Part shown: piece after piece, positions 36,301 through 44,112 of the stretch
Layout: the number at the start of each line of letters is the position of its first letter
Position numbering within the stretch: position 1 is the first letter of the stretch
From: SB25 sp029560875
Lineage (GTDB): Bacteria > Bacteroidota > Bacteroidia > Bacteroidales > Tenuifilaceae
DNA length: 64,000 nucleotides
Direction of reading: 5' to 3'
NCBI GenBank assembly: GCA_035388225.1
Contig: DAOOPM010000002.1
Span: 145,031 to 209,030 of the forward strand
Translations under genes and position numbers: made by a program
The notes under the pieces: generated by a model
Databases searched by the model: none
Seen by the model: only the letters and a program-made list of their open reading frames with translations
What the model was told of the DNA's origin: nothing

Positions 36301-38787
36301 TTAAATTATTAGTTTATTTATCAGATTAAAAAATTCATCGGGGTCAATAGGCTTGGCTATAATTGCATTACATCCCGCATCAATGCATGATTTCCCTTCA
36401 TCATGAATTGTATTAGCCGTTTGAGTAATAATTGGTACTGCTTTATTATTTTGACGGATTACTCTGGCTGCCTCTACTCCATTCATAAAGGGAAGTTGGA
36501 TATCCAGCAGAATTAGGTTTAAATTATTGTTAATGTTACAAACTTCAATGGCATCTTCGGCATTTTTAACATGAATTAAGCGCACATTAGTTCTGCTAAG
36601 TAAAGCCTCAATGTATTGATAGCTTATTAAGTCATCTTCAACAATAAGTATAGTTTTGTTCTCCCATGATTGAACTGGTTCTGTATTCGTTGGTAAGTTA
36701 TTTTGTTCAGGTGATTTTTTTGGAATGTAAAGATAGAATGTTGAGCCATGATTAGGAACTGATTCAACTTCAATTCTCCCGCCCATTGCAAGGGCAAAAC
36801 CTTTGGCAATAGCAAGTCCAACGCCAGTTCCTTCATAAAGAGTGAATTGGTCTTCGGCAATATGTTTGTAGAATCGTTCAAATACCCTTGTTTGAGCTTT
36901 TTTAGGGATGCCTATGCCAGTGTCCTTTACAAAGAACTTTAAAGAGGAGGGAGAGTCAGCATAGTATCCAAATTCAACGCTACCTACATTAGTAAACTTA
37001 ATGGCATTTTCAATAAGATGAGCCATTATTTTTTTCACCCTATACACGTCTATGCTGAATACTGCTTGCGAATCGGGGAGCGATTTAATAAAGCGAAAAT
37101 TCAGGTTTTTTGCAAGAAAGTCTTCGTTGTTTGAATAGGATTGATACAGCTCTCCAAGTAACTCATTGATATTAAAGTCGGTGTAGTGTATCTCTAGTTG
37201 ATTGGTTTCAACTTTCGATAGTTCCAAAATATCCTCAACTATTCTTAAAAGTCTATTCCCTAATTTTTGAACCAATCTTCCATAGTGCTCCTTATCCTCT
37301 TCCGAAACCGAGGGAGATAAAAGGTATTGAGTAAAACCAAGTATCCCGTTTAAAGGTGTGCGAATTTCATGGCTAATATTGCTTAGGAATGCGCTTTTGA
37401 CCTTTTCAAGTTCCTTTACTTTTTCCAATGCCTCGGACAAATCTCTCGTTCTTTCTTTAACTAACAGTTCTAATTCATCATTGAAGTGAAGTAGTTGGTA
37501 GTTTATTCGCTTAATTTCCTTATTCTTGTTTCGAAGTTTAAAAATAAACAGAATCGTAAATCCCAATAATATTGTAAGCAGGATTGCCGAAAATGTTAGG
37601 ATTGTTTTAACCCGATTGCTTTGCCTTGCCTGCAACTGCTGAAGTTCTAGTTTCGCATTTAAGGCCTGATTGTTCTGTTCGTTTTGAGCTGTTTCGAGTT
37701 GAACTCTTAATTCAGCTATTCGGGAGGTTGTTTTTTCGTTGAAAGATTTCTCGAGGTATTTAATATACTCCTCAAGAGCTAATTTAGATTTCTCTATATT
37801 TCCAGTCTTTTGGTAGTATTCTGAGAGTATTTTGAAACTTTGCATTACCAAATCTGTTTCCTGATTCTGCAATGCAACCCTTTGTCCTTCTGTAACATTC
37901 TTGAAAGCCGAAGACAAATCGCCCTTTTGAAGTTTTACTCTTGCAAGAGCAATTGTACTAAGCGCAATACCATGACTACTCTTCAGTTGTCTAAAATATT
38001 TGTTGGAGAGTTTGTAGTATTCTTCACTTTTATCAAAGTTACCCAAATTCTCATGGGCATTGCCAATGTTGTCGTAAATTGATGCCAACATCAGAGTATC
38101 ATTTAACTCAATCCTAATTTTTAAAGATTTATCGAACCATTGGATTGCCTCATCAACGTTGTTTTGTTTTAGGTAACTTAATCCAAGATTCCCCTGTGTT
38201 CGGGCAATATGTCGTAAACTTTGAGTGTTTTTGGAGTAATCTAAACTGAGTTTAAAGTACTCTTCCGCTTCACGATATCTTTCCAGATTAAAGTGAATAA
38301 TTCCTAGGTTGTTGTAGCCGGAGGCTATTCGAATACTATCATTCAGTATTTTGCTAAGTTGAATTGTTTTGTCAATAAACTCTATTGCCGTTTCGTATCG
38401 CGATTGCCTAAGATAGCATGCTCCAATAAGGTTGTAAGCAACTGCCTGATTTGCAGTATCGTTTTTTGAAGCAAAAAACTCCAGCGCTTTTTTCCCAATG
38501 CTAATACCCTCGATATACTTACCCGTGGAATAGCATGCTTGCCCAAACGATAATTGTGCCTTTGCTATTAATGCTTCATCACCTAAATTTTTAGCAATTC
38601 CTAGAGCACTATCGGCATAAGCATATCTAAGTTCCGGGTTTCCTTGGGCATTGTTGGATTGCTCTATGAGGTGATTTACCTTTATTACAATGGAGTCCTT
38701 ATAAACCACATTCTGCCCAACACACAGCATGGATGCTGAGAGCAATAGTAATGATATGAATAATACAGTATACCTCATATCAATCAT
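36301..38787 (-). CDS. Hybrid histidine kinase with periplasmic TPR sensor and receiver domain
   Basis: The protein is about 828 residues if it starts at 38787 (MIDMRYTV); the Met at 38778 is equally possible. A signal peptide leads into a periplasmic TPR array (repeats such as AIQWFDKSLKIRIELND) followed by a coiled coil and one membrane helix (about 395-415 from this start). The cytoplasmic part has a HisKA box SNISHEIRTPLNG, an HATPase domain with ENAIKFTN, DTGIGIP and GTGVGLAIAKGF, then a receiver domain with LLDIQLPFMNG. No output domain or adjacent regulator is present. It may act through PorX nearby, which is an inference only. Confidence 0.9.
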   Translation of the reverse strand: MIDMRYTVLFISLLLLSASMLCVGQNVVYKDSIVIKVNHLIEQSNNAQGNPELRYAYADSALGIAKNLGDEALIAKAQLSFGQACYSTGKYIEGISIGKKALEFFASKNDTANQAVAYNLIGACYLRQSRYETAIEFIDKTIQLSKILNDSIRIASGYNNLGIIHFNLERYREAEEYFKLSLDYSKNTQSLRHIARTQGNLGLSYLKQNNVDEAIQWFDKSLKIRIELNDTLMLASIYDNIGNAHENLGNFDKSEEYYKLSNKYFRQLKSSHGIALSTIALARVKLQKGDLSSAFKNVTEGQRVALQNQETDLVMQSFKILSEYYQKTGNIEKSKLALEEYIKYLEKSFNEKTTSRIAELRVQLETAQNEQNNQALNAKLELQQLQARQSNRVKTILTFSAILLTILLGFTILFIFKLRNKNKEIKRINYQLLHFNDELELLVKERTRDLSEALEKVKELEKVKSAFLSNISHEIRTPLNGILGFTQYLLSPSVSEEDKEHYGRLVQKLGNRLLRIVEDILELSKVETNQLEIHYTDFNINELLGELYQSYSNNEDFLAKNLNFRFIKSLPDSQAVFSIDVYRVKKIMAHLIENAIKFTNVGSVEFGYYADSPSSLKFFVKDTGIGIPKKAQTRVFERFYKHIAEDQFTLYEGTGVGLAIAKGFALAMGGRIEVESVPNHGSTFYLYIPKKSPEQNNLPTNTEPVQSWENKTILIVEDDLISYQYIEALLSRTNVRLIHVKNAEDAIEVCNINNNLNLILLDIQLPFMNGVEAARVIRQNNKAVPIITQTANTIHDEGKSCIDAGCNAIIAKPIDPDEFFNLINKLII

Positions 38788-38801
38788 TAGTTGTAATCGA
38801 A

Positions 38802-38832
38802 CAAATGTAAATTTATTTTGAAGAACACCAAA
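38802..38832 (-). promoter_or_regulatory. Promoter (TTTG-N19-TACATTTG) for the TPR hybrid kinase
   Basis: On the minus strand TTTG (38832-38829) and TACATTTG (38809-38802) are 19 bases apart and both exact. The -7 box lies downstream of the earliest in-frame ATG (38838), so translation must start at 38787 or 38778. Confidence 0.7.
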
Positions 38833-38954
38833 ATTCAATTCAACAATTCAATTATCAAGCAGTTTAATATTTTATGAATAAGTAAAATTTTAATTAAACA
38901 ATAAATATTGTTAGGTAAATCAAGCCTATGAATTAAATATTATGCTGCAATTCA

Positions 38955-38962
38955 TATATTTG
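38955..38962 (+). promoter_or_regulatory. -7 box (TATATTTG) for the LtaS-like gene
   Basis: This exact TAnnTTTG, followed by C-like GCG context, ends 16 bases before the start codon at 38979. No clear -33 element is seen. Confidence 0.5.
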
Positions 38963-38978
38963 CGTAAATCTTTTTAAT

Positions 38979-40940
38979 ATGATAAGTGCATTTAAGGCAT
39001 ACTTTTCTGGCTTGAAATTTAAAGGGAATTTATACACTCTAATAGTTTGGCGCTTTCTGCTCCTAATGTTCATTTTTACACTAACCCGACTATTATTCTA
39101 TATTTTTAACATAGGTTTTTTTCCTAACACCACTTTGGGAGGGCTTTTGAAAATATTTGGGGGAGGAATAAGGTTTGATATCACTGCAATTCTGTACACA
39201 AACTTGCTATACTTTACACTCATGCTTTTACCATTTACTTTCCGATATAATAACCGGTATCAATCTGCACTAAAATATTTATTCATAGTTACAAATAGTA
39301 TTGCAATTGGCGCTAACTGTGCCGACTTTATTTACTTCCAGTTTACATTGCGCCGAACGACTGCTACGGTGTTTAATGAGTTTAAAAACGAGCAGAATTT
39401 GGGTTCTCTTATTCCCGAATTTATTGGTGATTACTGGTATGTATTCATTATTTGGCTTATTTTATCTGCAGCCATAGTTTTACTTTATCGAAAAGTTAAT
39501 AGGCCAAGTTTTCAAAGAGGATTAAAATATCACTTGGTGTATTTTGTAAATGGTCTTATTATAATGCTTATTTCATTTGTGCTGATTGTTGGTGGTTTGC
39601 GAGGTGGTTTTAGGCATAGCACTAGACCTATCACTTTGAGCAATGCTGGGCAGTACATAAAGGAGCCCCTAGAATCGGCTATTGTGCTTAATACTCCCTT
39701 TGCAATTTATAGAACAATCCAAAAAAAATCGCTCCAAAAGCTCAATTACTTTAATCAGGAGGAACTTGAAACTATTTACACTCCAGTTCATCGGGAAACT
39801 TCTGTTGACTCAATAAAGCGTTCCAATGTGGTTATTTTTATTCTTGAGAGTTTTGGAAGGGAGTACGTGGGACAGTATAACAAGCATTTGTTATCCGAAG
39901 GTTACCATGGTTTTACCCCATTTTTAGATTCAGTTATAGACCATAGCTTATACTTTAAGCATTCTTTTGCAAATGGACGAAAATCTATAGACGCAATGCC
40001 GTCTATATTTGCAAGTATCCCAATGATGGTTGAACCTTACTTTTTAACCAGTTACTCGGGGAATCGTATTAACAGTATTGCATCATTACTTAGGGCAGAG
40101 GGATATCATACGGCTTTTTTTCATGGTGCCCCAAATGGCTCTATGGGATTTCAGGCTTTTGCCAATGTGGCTGGTTTTCAGGAGTACTACGGCATGAGTG
40201 AATACCCTAGTTCTGAAGGTTACGATGGGATGTGGGGGATTTGGGACGAGGAGTTTTTTCAGTTCTTTGCTAATAAACTGAATGGATTTAGTCAGCCTTT
40301 CTGTGCGGCAATATTTTCAGTATCATCGCATCATCCGTATAAGGTTCCAGAGAGGTATGAGGGTCGATTTCCAAAGGGAATGCTTCCAATTCATCAGTGT
40401 ATAGCCTATACCGATTTCTCTTTGAAACGTTTTTTCGAGACAGCAGCTAAAATGCCATGGTTCGATAATACCCTTTTTGTCTTTACTGCTGATCATGGAA
40501 ATCAAATATACTTCCCAGAGTACAAAACAAACGCTGGTGTCTTTGCTGCTCCAATAGTATTCTATAAACCCGATGGAAGTCTAAAGCAGGAGGTGGACGA
40601 TTTGGCACAGCAAATAGATATAATGCCATCCATCCTAGGTTATCTGAACTACCCAAGGCCTTTCATCGCTTTTGGCCGTAACTTGTTTGATGGTAAACAG
40701 CAACCATTTGTAATAAACTATACCGAAGGAACCTATCAATTATTTATGGGCGATTACCTCTACTTGTATAACGGAGTTAATGCTTCGGGTTTGTATGATT
40801 TTAAGACAGATAAATTACTTTCCATCAATTTGATTGGTACTATGCCTGAGGTTGAACTAAGTATGGAGAAAAAATTGAAAGCTATAATTCAGCAGTACAA
40901 CTCCCGGATGATTGAAGATAAATTAACAGTAGCAAGATAG
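38979..40940 (+). CDS. LtaS-family sulfatase-like membrane enzyme
   Basis: The 653-residue protein has about five N-terminal membrane helices (residues 20-210) and a C-terminal sulfatase/alkaline-phosphatase fold, the architecture of lipoteichoic acid synthases and phosphoglycerol or phosphoethanolamine transferases. Metal-site motifs are FILESFGREYV, the nucleophile region NGRKSIDAMPSI, and TADHGNQIYFPE. In LtaS the nucleophile is Thr; here the corresponding position is Ser. A Gram-negative with this enzyme probably decorates periplasmic glycans or lipids with phospho-headgroups. The substrate is not predictable. Confidence 0.85.
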   Translation: MISAFKAYFSGLKFKGNLYTLIVWRFLLLMFIFTLTRLLFYIFNIGFFPNTTLGGLLKIFGGGIRFDITAILYTNLLYFTLMLLPFTFRYNNRYQSALKYLFIVTNSIAIGANCADFIYFQFTLRRTTATVFNEFKNEQNLGSLIPEFIGDYWYVFIIWLILSAAIVLLYRKVNRPSFQRGLKYHLVYFVNGLIIMLISFVLIVGGLRGGFRHSTRPITLSNAGQYIKEPLESAIVLNTPFAIYRTIQKKSLQKLNYFNQEELETIYTPVHRETSVDSIKRSNVVIFILESFGREYVGQYNKHLLSEGYHGFTPFLDSVIDHSLYFKHSFANGRKSIDAMPSIFASIPMMVEPYFLTSYSGNRINSIASLLRAEGYHTAFFHGAPNGSMGFQAFANVAGFQEYYGMSEYPSSEGYDGMWGIWDEEFFQFFANKLNGFSQPFCAAIFSVSSHHPYKVPERYEGRFPKGMLPIHQCIAYTDFSLKRFFETAAKMPWFDNTLFVFTADHGNQIYFPEYKTNAGVFAAPIVFYKPDGSLKQEVDDLAQQIDIMPSILGYLNYPRPFIAFGRNLFDGKQQPFVINYTEGTYQLFMGDYLYLYNGVNASGLYDFKTDKLLSINLIGTMPEVELSMEKKLKAIIQQYNSRMIEDKLTVAR

Positions 40941-41372
40941 CTAGTTACTAACATTGAAAGCATTGCCACTTGGTGTTACCCTGTACTGTTTCAATTTATA
41001 ACCATTAGCCGGAAATCCATTGTTAGATAAAAAGTATACGGTGTTGCAGTGGGGGCAAATAGCTTTGTACGATTCACTTTTATCAATATTAACTGATGCG
41101 TTAATGTCAATATGCTGAGGGCAGGTGGCGTCAAAAGCCTTGTACTCATCTTGATCGGCTCTAAAAACGATTACGCCATTGTTTTTGTAGCCAACACCAG
41201 TTTTCTTTACCGATCCAAAAGTTACGTTGAGGTTTGTAAACTCAGGTTCTTGAAGGCTGAAATAAAAATTAACGTAAACATCAGGAACTATTTCAGGCTC
41301 ATCTTTACCACAGCCTACTGAAATAATACAAATAACAATTATTTGAAAAAGAAAAGCTATTTTTGCTCTCAT
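40941..41372 (-). CDS. Rieske-like lipoprotein with altered ligand set
   Basis: The start at 41372 gives 143 residues with a signal peptide and a lipobox ending at Cys21 (ISVGC). The fold is Rieske-like: GVIVFRADQDEYKAFDATCPQH, a loop, then KAICPHCNTVYFLSNNGFPANG. The usual Rieske pairs are CxH and CxxH. Here they are CPQH (Cys84, His87) and CPHC (Cys106, Cys109), so three Cys and one His are available. Whether a [2Fe-2S] cluster, zinc or nothing is bound is unknown. It converges with the LtaS-like gene with no gap and is divergent from the basic lipoprotein gene. Confidence 0.75.
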   Translation of the reverse strand: MRAKIAFLFQIIVICIISVGCGKDEPEIVPDVYVNFYFSLQEPEFTNLNVTFGSVKKTGVGYKNNGVIVFRADQDEYKAFDATCPQHIDINASVNIDKSESYKAICPHCNTVYFLSNNGFPANGYKLKQYRVTPSGNAFNVSN

Positions 41373-41387
41373 TGGAGGTGGTTTAAA

Positions 41388-41780
41388 TTGAATTTTGTGC
41401 AAATTTACAAAAAGGTTTTCTTTTTATGTTTAATTTTGGTTGTAACAACCTTAAGTTGCTCCAAGGATTTAGCTCCGCAAACGGTAAAATCCATTCCGGG
41501 CAAGTCGGAATGGAAAAGTAACCGTGAGCAACGAAAAAGAGCGCGTCAGGCATTTTGGCATAAACGCCGAAATGCAAGAATTACCAGAAAATCTGATAGA
41601 AACTTAAGAAGGCTTAAGAAAAAATCGGAACGAGCAGAGGCTAAACTTCAGAAAAGGCATATTGATAAGCAAACACCTGAAGTTCAAAAGAGAATGAAAG
41701 AAACAAGAAAAGAAGCAGATCAAAATAACGGAAAGCGAAGCTTACGTCAACGGCTAAAACGTTGGAAGTATAAAAAGTAA
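41388..41780 (+). CDS. Small lipoprotein with strongly basic C-terminal part
   Basis: No ATG start fits. A TTG at 41388 gives about 130 residues with a good signal peptide (KKVFFLCLILVVTT) and lipobox LSC. Another start (GTG at 41397) is possible. The mature part is very rich in Arg and Lys (for example REQRKRARQAFWHKRRNAR and LRRLKKKSERAEAK) and would be strongly positive at neutral pH, unusual for an outer-membrane lipoprotein. It is not recognised. Its 5' region overlaps the divergent Rieske-like gene, so the two share a promoter region of only a few bases. Confidence 0.6.
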   Translation: MNFVQIYKKVFFLCLILVVTTLSCSKDLAPQTVKSIPGKSEWKSNREQRKRARQAFWHKRRNARITRKSDRNLRRLKKKSERAEAKLQKRHIDKQTPEVQKRMKETRKEADQNNGKRSLRQRLKRWKYKK

Positions 41781-41785
41781 ACTCT

Positions 41786-42421
41786 ATGGATGCAGGAGAC
41801 TATATTTATATAATCATTGCCATTGTTTTGGCTATTGTTAATGCTGTCGCCAACAAAAAAAAGAAGGATGCAGCTAAGAGGAAATCAGCAGAACCGCAAC
41901 CCGAAGAGGTGCTAAGAGACCCTGCCGATATTCTACAGGAAATCCTTATGGGGAAAGGCCAAGGGCCTAAACCTCAAAAAGAGCAGCCTGAATGGTATAC
42001 CGAGGAAGATGATTACGAAGAGATTCCATCAAAAAAACAAGAGCCGCAGGAAGAAAAAGCACCTCAGTATTGGAGTTACGAAGTAAAGGAAGAGCCTGTA
42101 AAATCAATTGAGTACGAACAGAGGTACGAGAATATAAGCGAAGAAAAACTTTATCCAACATTCGACACGAAGTTTCTGGATACTCCCGAGAACGCCAAAT
42201 TCTCTACTATTGATAACCCTATAAGCATTGAATCATCAATTGAAGAGTTCGACTACGAGAGCCTTTCTGTAAGGGATGACTCAGAGGAAGAGATGCCCGA
42301 TATGATTTTTGAGCACGAAAAGGCCATGGAAATGGAGGAATCAGCAGTTACAGTCGCAGATGAGTTTGATGCTAAAAAAGCCATTATTTACTCAGAGATT
42401 ATGCGTCCAAAATACATATAA
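41786..42421 (+). CDS. Acidic protein with N-terminal membrane anchor, unknown function
   Basis: The 211-residue protein has one N-terminal helix (about residues 6-22, YIYIIIAIVLAIVNAVA) followed by a basic cluster (KKKKDAAKRK) and a long acidic, low-complexity region (many E, P, D). The basic cluster next to the helix predicts a cytoplasmic tail. It starts 5 bases after the preceding basic lipoprotein. The two neighbours carry opposite charges, so they might interact across the envelope, but that is only speculation. Confidence 0.65.
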   Translation: MDAGDYIYIIIAIVLAIVNAVANKKKKDAAKRKSAEPQPEEVLRDPADILQEILMGKGQGPKPQKEQPEWYTEEDDYEEIPSKKQEPQEEKAPQYWSYEVKEEPVKSIEYEQRYENISEEKLYPTFDTKFLDTPENAKFSTIDNPISIESSIEEFDYESLSVRDDSEEEMPDMIFEHEKAMEMEESAVTVADEFDAKKAIIYSEIMRPKYI

Positions 42422-42516
42422 CAGACTGTTGTCGTGAAAGTTGTTTTTGGTTTGCGGTTACAAGTTTTAACAAAACAATTTTGAATATCAACTAAGCTTT
42501 TGTATTAAAAAAACGT

Positions 42517-42524
42517 TATATTTG
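42517..42524 (+). promoter_or_regulatory. -7 box (TATATTTG) for greA-HIT
   Basis: This is an exact TAnnTTTG followed by C. The best TTTG upstream (42499-42502) is only 14 bases away, closer than usual. Transcription would start near 42530, just before the leader hairpin. Confidence 0.55.
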
Positions 42525-42535
42525 CAAAACAAAAG

Positions 42536-42562
42536 AGTTCCGAGATGTCGGGATTCTTTTTT
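42536..42562 (+). terminator. Leader terminator/attenuator in the greA 5' UTR
   Basis: An 8-bp stem (42536-42543 with 42548-42555, loop GATG; two G-U pairs in RNA) is followed by C and six T (42557-42562). It lies between the promoter box and the greA start and begins about six bases after the likely transcription start, so it would stop RNA polymerase at about 30 nt unless read through. Confidence 0.65.
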
Positions 42563-42573
42563 ATTTCATATAC

Positions 42574-42580
42574 AAGGAGG
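42574..42580 (+). promoter_or_regulatory. Strong Shine-Dalgarno (AAGGAGG) before greA
   Basis: AAGGAGG ends 5 bases before the ATG, an almost perfect match to the anti-SD. Most genes in this window have no recognisable SD, as is usual in Bacteroidota, so this site stands out. Confidence 0.8.
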
Positions 42581-42585
42581 TAAAA

Positions 42586-43059
42586 ATGTCCAAAGTAATT
42601 TACTTGACCGAAGAAGGTTTGATGAAACTACGTAACGAGGTTGAGCACCTTAAAAGCGTAGAGCGCCCTGCTATTTCCAGGATGATTGCCGAAGCTAGAG
42701 ACAAAGGCGATTTATCTGAAAATGCCGAGTATGATGCAGCCAAGGAAGCACAAGGTATGCTGGAACTTCGCATTTCGAAGTTGGAGGACACTATTGCCAA
42801 CTCCAGGATTATTGATGAATCGAAAATTGATACCGATAAGGTTCAGATATTGAATAAAGTAAAAATCAAGAACCTCAAAACCAATGCAGAGTTGGTTTAC
42901 ATGTTGGTGGCTGAATCGGAGGCAAATCTAAAAGAAGGAAAACTCTCCGTAGCAACCCCAATTGCCAAGGCTTTAATTGGTAAAAAGGTTGGTGACGTGG
43001 TTGAGGTTAATGTACCATCGGGTTTGATGAGTTTTAAAATTCTCGACATTTCCCTTTAA
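42586..43059 (+). CDS. greA: Transcription elongation factor GreA
   Basis: GreA stimulates cleavage of backtracked RNA in RNA polymerase. The 157-residue protein begins MSKVIYLTEEGLMKL, the usual GreA start, with the coiled-coil region containing the tip motif ARDKGDLSENAEYDAAKE (residues about 38-55), where the acidic Asp and Glu act in the secondary channel. The C-terminal FKBP-like domain ends LMSFKILDISL. It is followed 12 bases later by the HIT gene, the same pair as in many Bacteroidota. Its leader contains a terminator-like hairpin and a strong SD. Confidence 0.96.
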   Translation: MSKVIYLTEEGLMKLRNEVEHLKSVERPAISRMIAEARDKGDLSENAEYDAAKEAQGMLELRISKLEDTIANSRIIDESKIDTDKVQILNKVKIKNLKTNAELVYMLVAESEANLKEGKLSVATPIAKALIGKKVGDVVEVNVPSGLMSFKILDISL

Positions 43060-43071
43060 AACCAAAAATAT

Positions 43072-43467
43072 ATGGCAACAATCTTCTCTCGTATTGTAAA
43101 AGGTGAAATCCCCTCGTACAAGGTAGCCGAAGATGAGAGGTTTTATGCTTTTTTGGATATCAACCCATTGGCCGAAGGCCATACGCTTGTTATCCCCAAA
43201 CAGGAGGTCGATTATTTATTCGACCTCGACCCCGAAACACTTTCGGGATTAACACTATTTGCCCAGCGCGTGGCGAAAGCGGTTGAAAAAGTTGTGCCCT
43301 GTAAGCGCATCGGTGTTGCAGTGCTGGGTCTTGAAGTCCCTCACGCCCACATTCATTTGGTTCCACTAAACAGGGAATCGGATATAGATTTTCATAAACC
43401 AAAGTTGAAATTAACTCAGGAAAGGCTTGTTGAAATAGCCAGCAATATTGCGAAAGAGTTTAAGTAG
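43072..43467 (+). CDS. HIT family nucleotide hydrolase/transferase
   Basis: HIT proteins hydrolyse or transfer nucleotidyl groups. The 131-residue protein begins MATIFSRIVKGEIPSYKVAED, the HINT/HIT-like start, and ends with the histidine triad HAHIHLVPL (about residues 97-105), which has the form HxHxHxx. The substrate is not known. It is co-transcribed with greA and closed by a perfect terminator. Confidence 0.93.
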   Translation: MATIFSRIVKGEIPSYKVAEDERFYAFLDINPLAEGHTLVIPKQEVDYLFDLDPETLSGLTLFAQRVAKAVEKVVPCKRIGVAVLGLEVPHAHIHLVPLNRESDIDFHKPKLKLTQERLVEIASNIAKEFK

Positions 43468-43479
43468 ATTAATAAGTTT

Positions 43480-43512
43480 AAAACTGCCTCAAATTTGAGG
43501 CAGTTTTAATTT
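43480..43512. terminator. Perfect palindromic terminator after the HIT gene
   Basis: A 14-bp perfect palindrome (43480-43493 with 43494-43507) gives a hairpin without spacer, followed by AATTTT. It ends greA-HIT and also faces the convergent recX gene. Confidence 0.85.
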
Positions 43513-43576
43513 TAAAGCACGCTAATTTTCACATCCTACGAACCTTATTACCTCAAAAAAGTTTCTTAATGCTAGA

Positions 43577-44077
43577 TCAGTCTCCTTTCACCATTCCATT
43601 CACCACATCAATTACCAAGCCCATATCAAATCCGTGCGATACTCCAAAGCGGATTAGTTTATTTTTTAAATCGTAAACCGATTTCGATTTGGTTTGCTTG
43701 GCTTTTCGTGCAATTAGTTCGAGTAGTTGTGCTTTGTCGGTGCTTGGGTCTATTTGGGTTAGTACTTCATTAATTACATCGGCCGAAATTCCCTTTGCCC
43801 GAAGAGCTGTGGCAATCTTAACTCTACCCCATTTACTAATTCTGCTTTTATCGCGGACAAACATTGCGGCGTACCTTGCGTCATCCACAAATTTATCGGA
43901 AGTAAGTCGACTTATCACCCAGGAAATATCAGTAGTTTCCATTTTCCACAAAATCATCTTCTGCTTCAAATCCCCAGAACATTTTTCGCTACGGGCGCAT
44001 AGGTTCTGTAAGCGCGAAAGCGCTTTTTGCCTGTCTACTTGTTTGATGGTTCTCGTATAGTTTTTAGTATTTTGCAT
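43577..44077 (-). CDS. recX: Regulatory protein RecX
   Basis: RecX modulates RecA filaments. The 166-residue protein shows the tandem three-helix repeats of the family: CSGDLKQKMILWKME early, then LTSDKFVDDARYAAMFVRDK and RAKGISADVINEVL in the middle. It is not next to recA. It starts 36 bases downstream of the prmC stop on the same strand, so co-transcription is likely. Confidence 0.9.
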   Translation of the reverse strand: MQNTKNYTRTIKQVDRQKALSRLQNLCARSEKCSGDLKQKMILWKMETTDISWVISRLTSDKFVDDARYAAMFVRDKSRISKWGRVKIATALRAKGISADVINEVLTQIDPSTDKAQLLELIARKAKQTKSKSVYDLKNKLIRFGVSHGFDMGLVIDVVNGMVKGD

Positions 44078-44112
44078 TTTATATCTGATATCTCCTGTCT
44101 AATGTCTGGCAT

